Source of the DNA: Hymenobacter plasmatis
GTDB taxonomy: Bacteria; Bacteroidota; Bacteroidia; Cytophagales; Hymenobacteraceae
Length of the DNA: 64,000 nucleotides
NCBI RefSeq assembly: GCF_020711255.1
Contig: NZ_JAJFAW010000002.1
Coordinates: 124,001-188,000, forward strand
Reading direction: 5' to 3'
Position 1 is the stretch's first letter. Every line of letters begins with the position of its first letter. Below are positions 63,799-64,000 of this stretch, piece by piece. Made by a program: the position numbers and the translations under genes. The notes beneath the pieces are model-generated. The model had not been told where the DNA came from. It was given only the letters and a program-made list of their open reading frames with translations, and made no database searches.

Positions 63799-64000
63799 AT
63801 GCCCAAATTTCTACCAACTGGCTTCTTGCTTTTCGGCGCTTTCATCGCCCGAGCCCAACAAGTTGACACCCTAGCTTCCGTAACCCCTGACAGCCTTGCT
63901 GGCCCCCTACCCGCGCGCATCATCAGCTCCAGCGGCATCGCTAGCGCGGCCACGGCCCCGTTGCCGTATTACACCACCGTCCAGCCCCTGCTTTCCCGCG
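63799..64000 (+). CDS. N-terminal part of an exported protein (cut by window edge)
   Basis: From ATG 63799 the frame is open to the right edge: MPKFLPTGFLLFGAFIARAQ is a signal peptide, followed by QVDTLASVTPDSLAGPLPAR. Only 67 residues are visible and no domain can be assigned. TACCTTCG at 63770, one base from the -7 consensus, lies 29 bases upstream of the ATG. Divergent from the lipoprotein at 63607. Confidence 0.65.
   Translation, partial: MPKFLPTGFLLFGAFIARAQQVDTLASVTPDSLAGPLPARIISSSGIASAATAPLPYYTTVQPLLSR

Overview
The window is a gene-dense, GC-rich piece of chromosome from a member of the Bacteroidota, most likely a Hymenobacter-like Cytophagales bacterium (genus is inference). Supporting signs are the Bacteroidota -7 promoter element TAnnTTTG a short distance upstream of many genes, weak or absent Shine-Dalgarno sequences almost everywhere (rpsB is the exception), a T9SS-type C-terminal domain on a secreted esterase, a single-chain alpha-beta 2-oxoacid dehydrogenase E1, a YtxJ-like bacillithiol-system protein, and many small secreted lipoproteins. 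I recognise 62 protein genes, two of them cut by the window edges. I see no tRNA, rRNA, CRISPR array, transposase, integrase or phage gene.

Layout. 1-9.3 kb: queG and ruvB, a stand-alone HIRAN protein, secreted unknowns, a glutaryl-CoA-dehydrogenase-like flavoprotein and a divergent APC permease. 9.4-17.8 kb: a nicotinamide riboside kinase fused to an aldose-epimerase-like domain beside pnuC (NAD salvage), rhodanese, DUF2071, hrpB helicase, an FRG-domain protein and an SDR. 17.9-29.4 kb: secreted esterase, guaB, an RsbU/RsbV/RsbW-like partner-switching set, then two parvulin-type periplasmic foldases and a MoxR ATPase. 29.5-38.7 kb: small unknowns, GNAT, recA, DUF3108, a PhoB/PhoR-like two-component pair, a pseudouridine synthase and a GT-C-like membrane protein. 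38.8-41.5 kb: rplM-rpsI-rpsB-tsf, a translation block. 41.6-64 kb: mostly envelope and stress-type small proteins (CsbD, DUF1206, DUF4136, OsmC, YtxJ) mixed with central metabolism (saccharopine-dehydrogenase-like protein, gcvP, lipA, E1 fusion). gcvP, lipA and the E1 fusion are functionally linked, because the glycine cleavage system and 2-oxoacid dehydrogenases both depend on lipoylated carrier proteins.

The most unusual feature is not a gene. At least eight places carry arrays of 7-nucleotide units, several of them folded into inverted repeats. The unit sequence differs between loci (AATGARG, TTGRRTG, TAAATGT, CATTTAT, CCAATAG) but the period of seven is constant. Two arrays lie inside genes: in hrpB and at the alpha-beta junction of the E1 fusion they are translated in the same phase into related peptides (NEE..M+NEE...NSS). 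Others sit between partner genes (RsbV/RsbW, response regulator/histidine kinase) or run up to a start codon. A second, separate set of long perfect or near-perfect palindromes (arms up to 41 bp, several with the core CATGCTGA...GAAGCATC) occupies other intergenic gaps. The mobilising enzyme, if any, is not in the window.

Limits: all calls are by reading motifs; no searches were run. Starts were moved downstream where signal peptides, promoters or family lengths demanded it, and this is stated for each gene.
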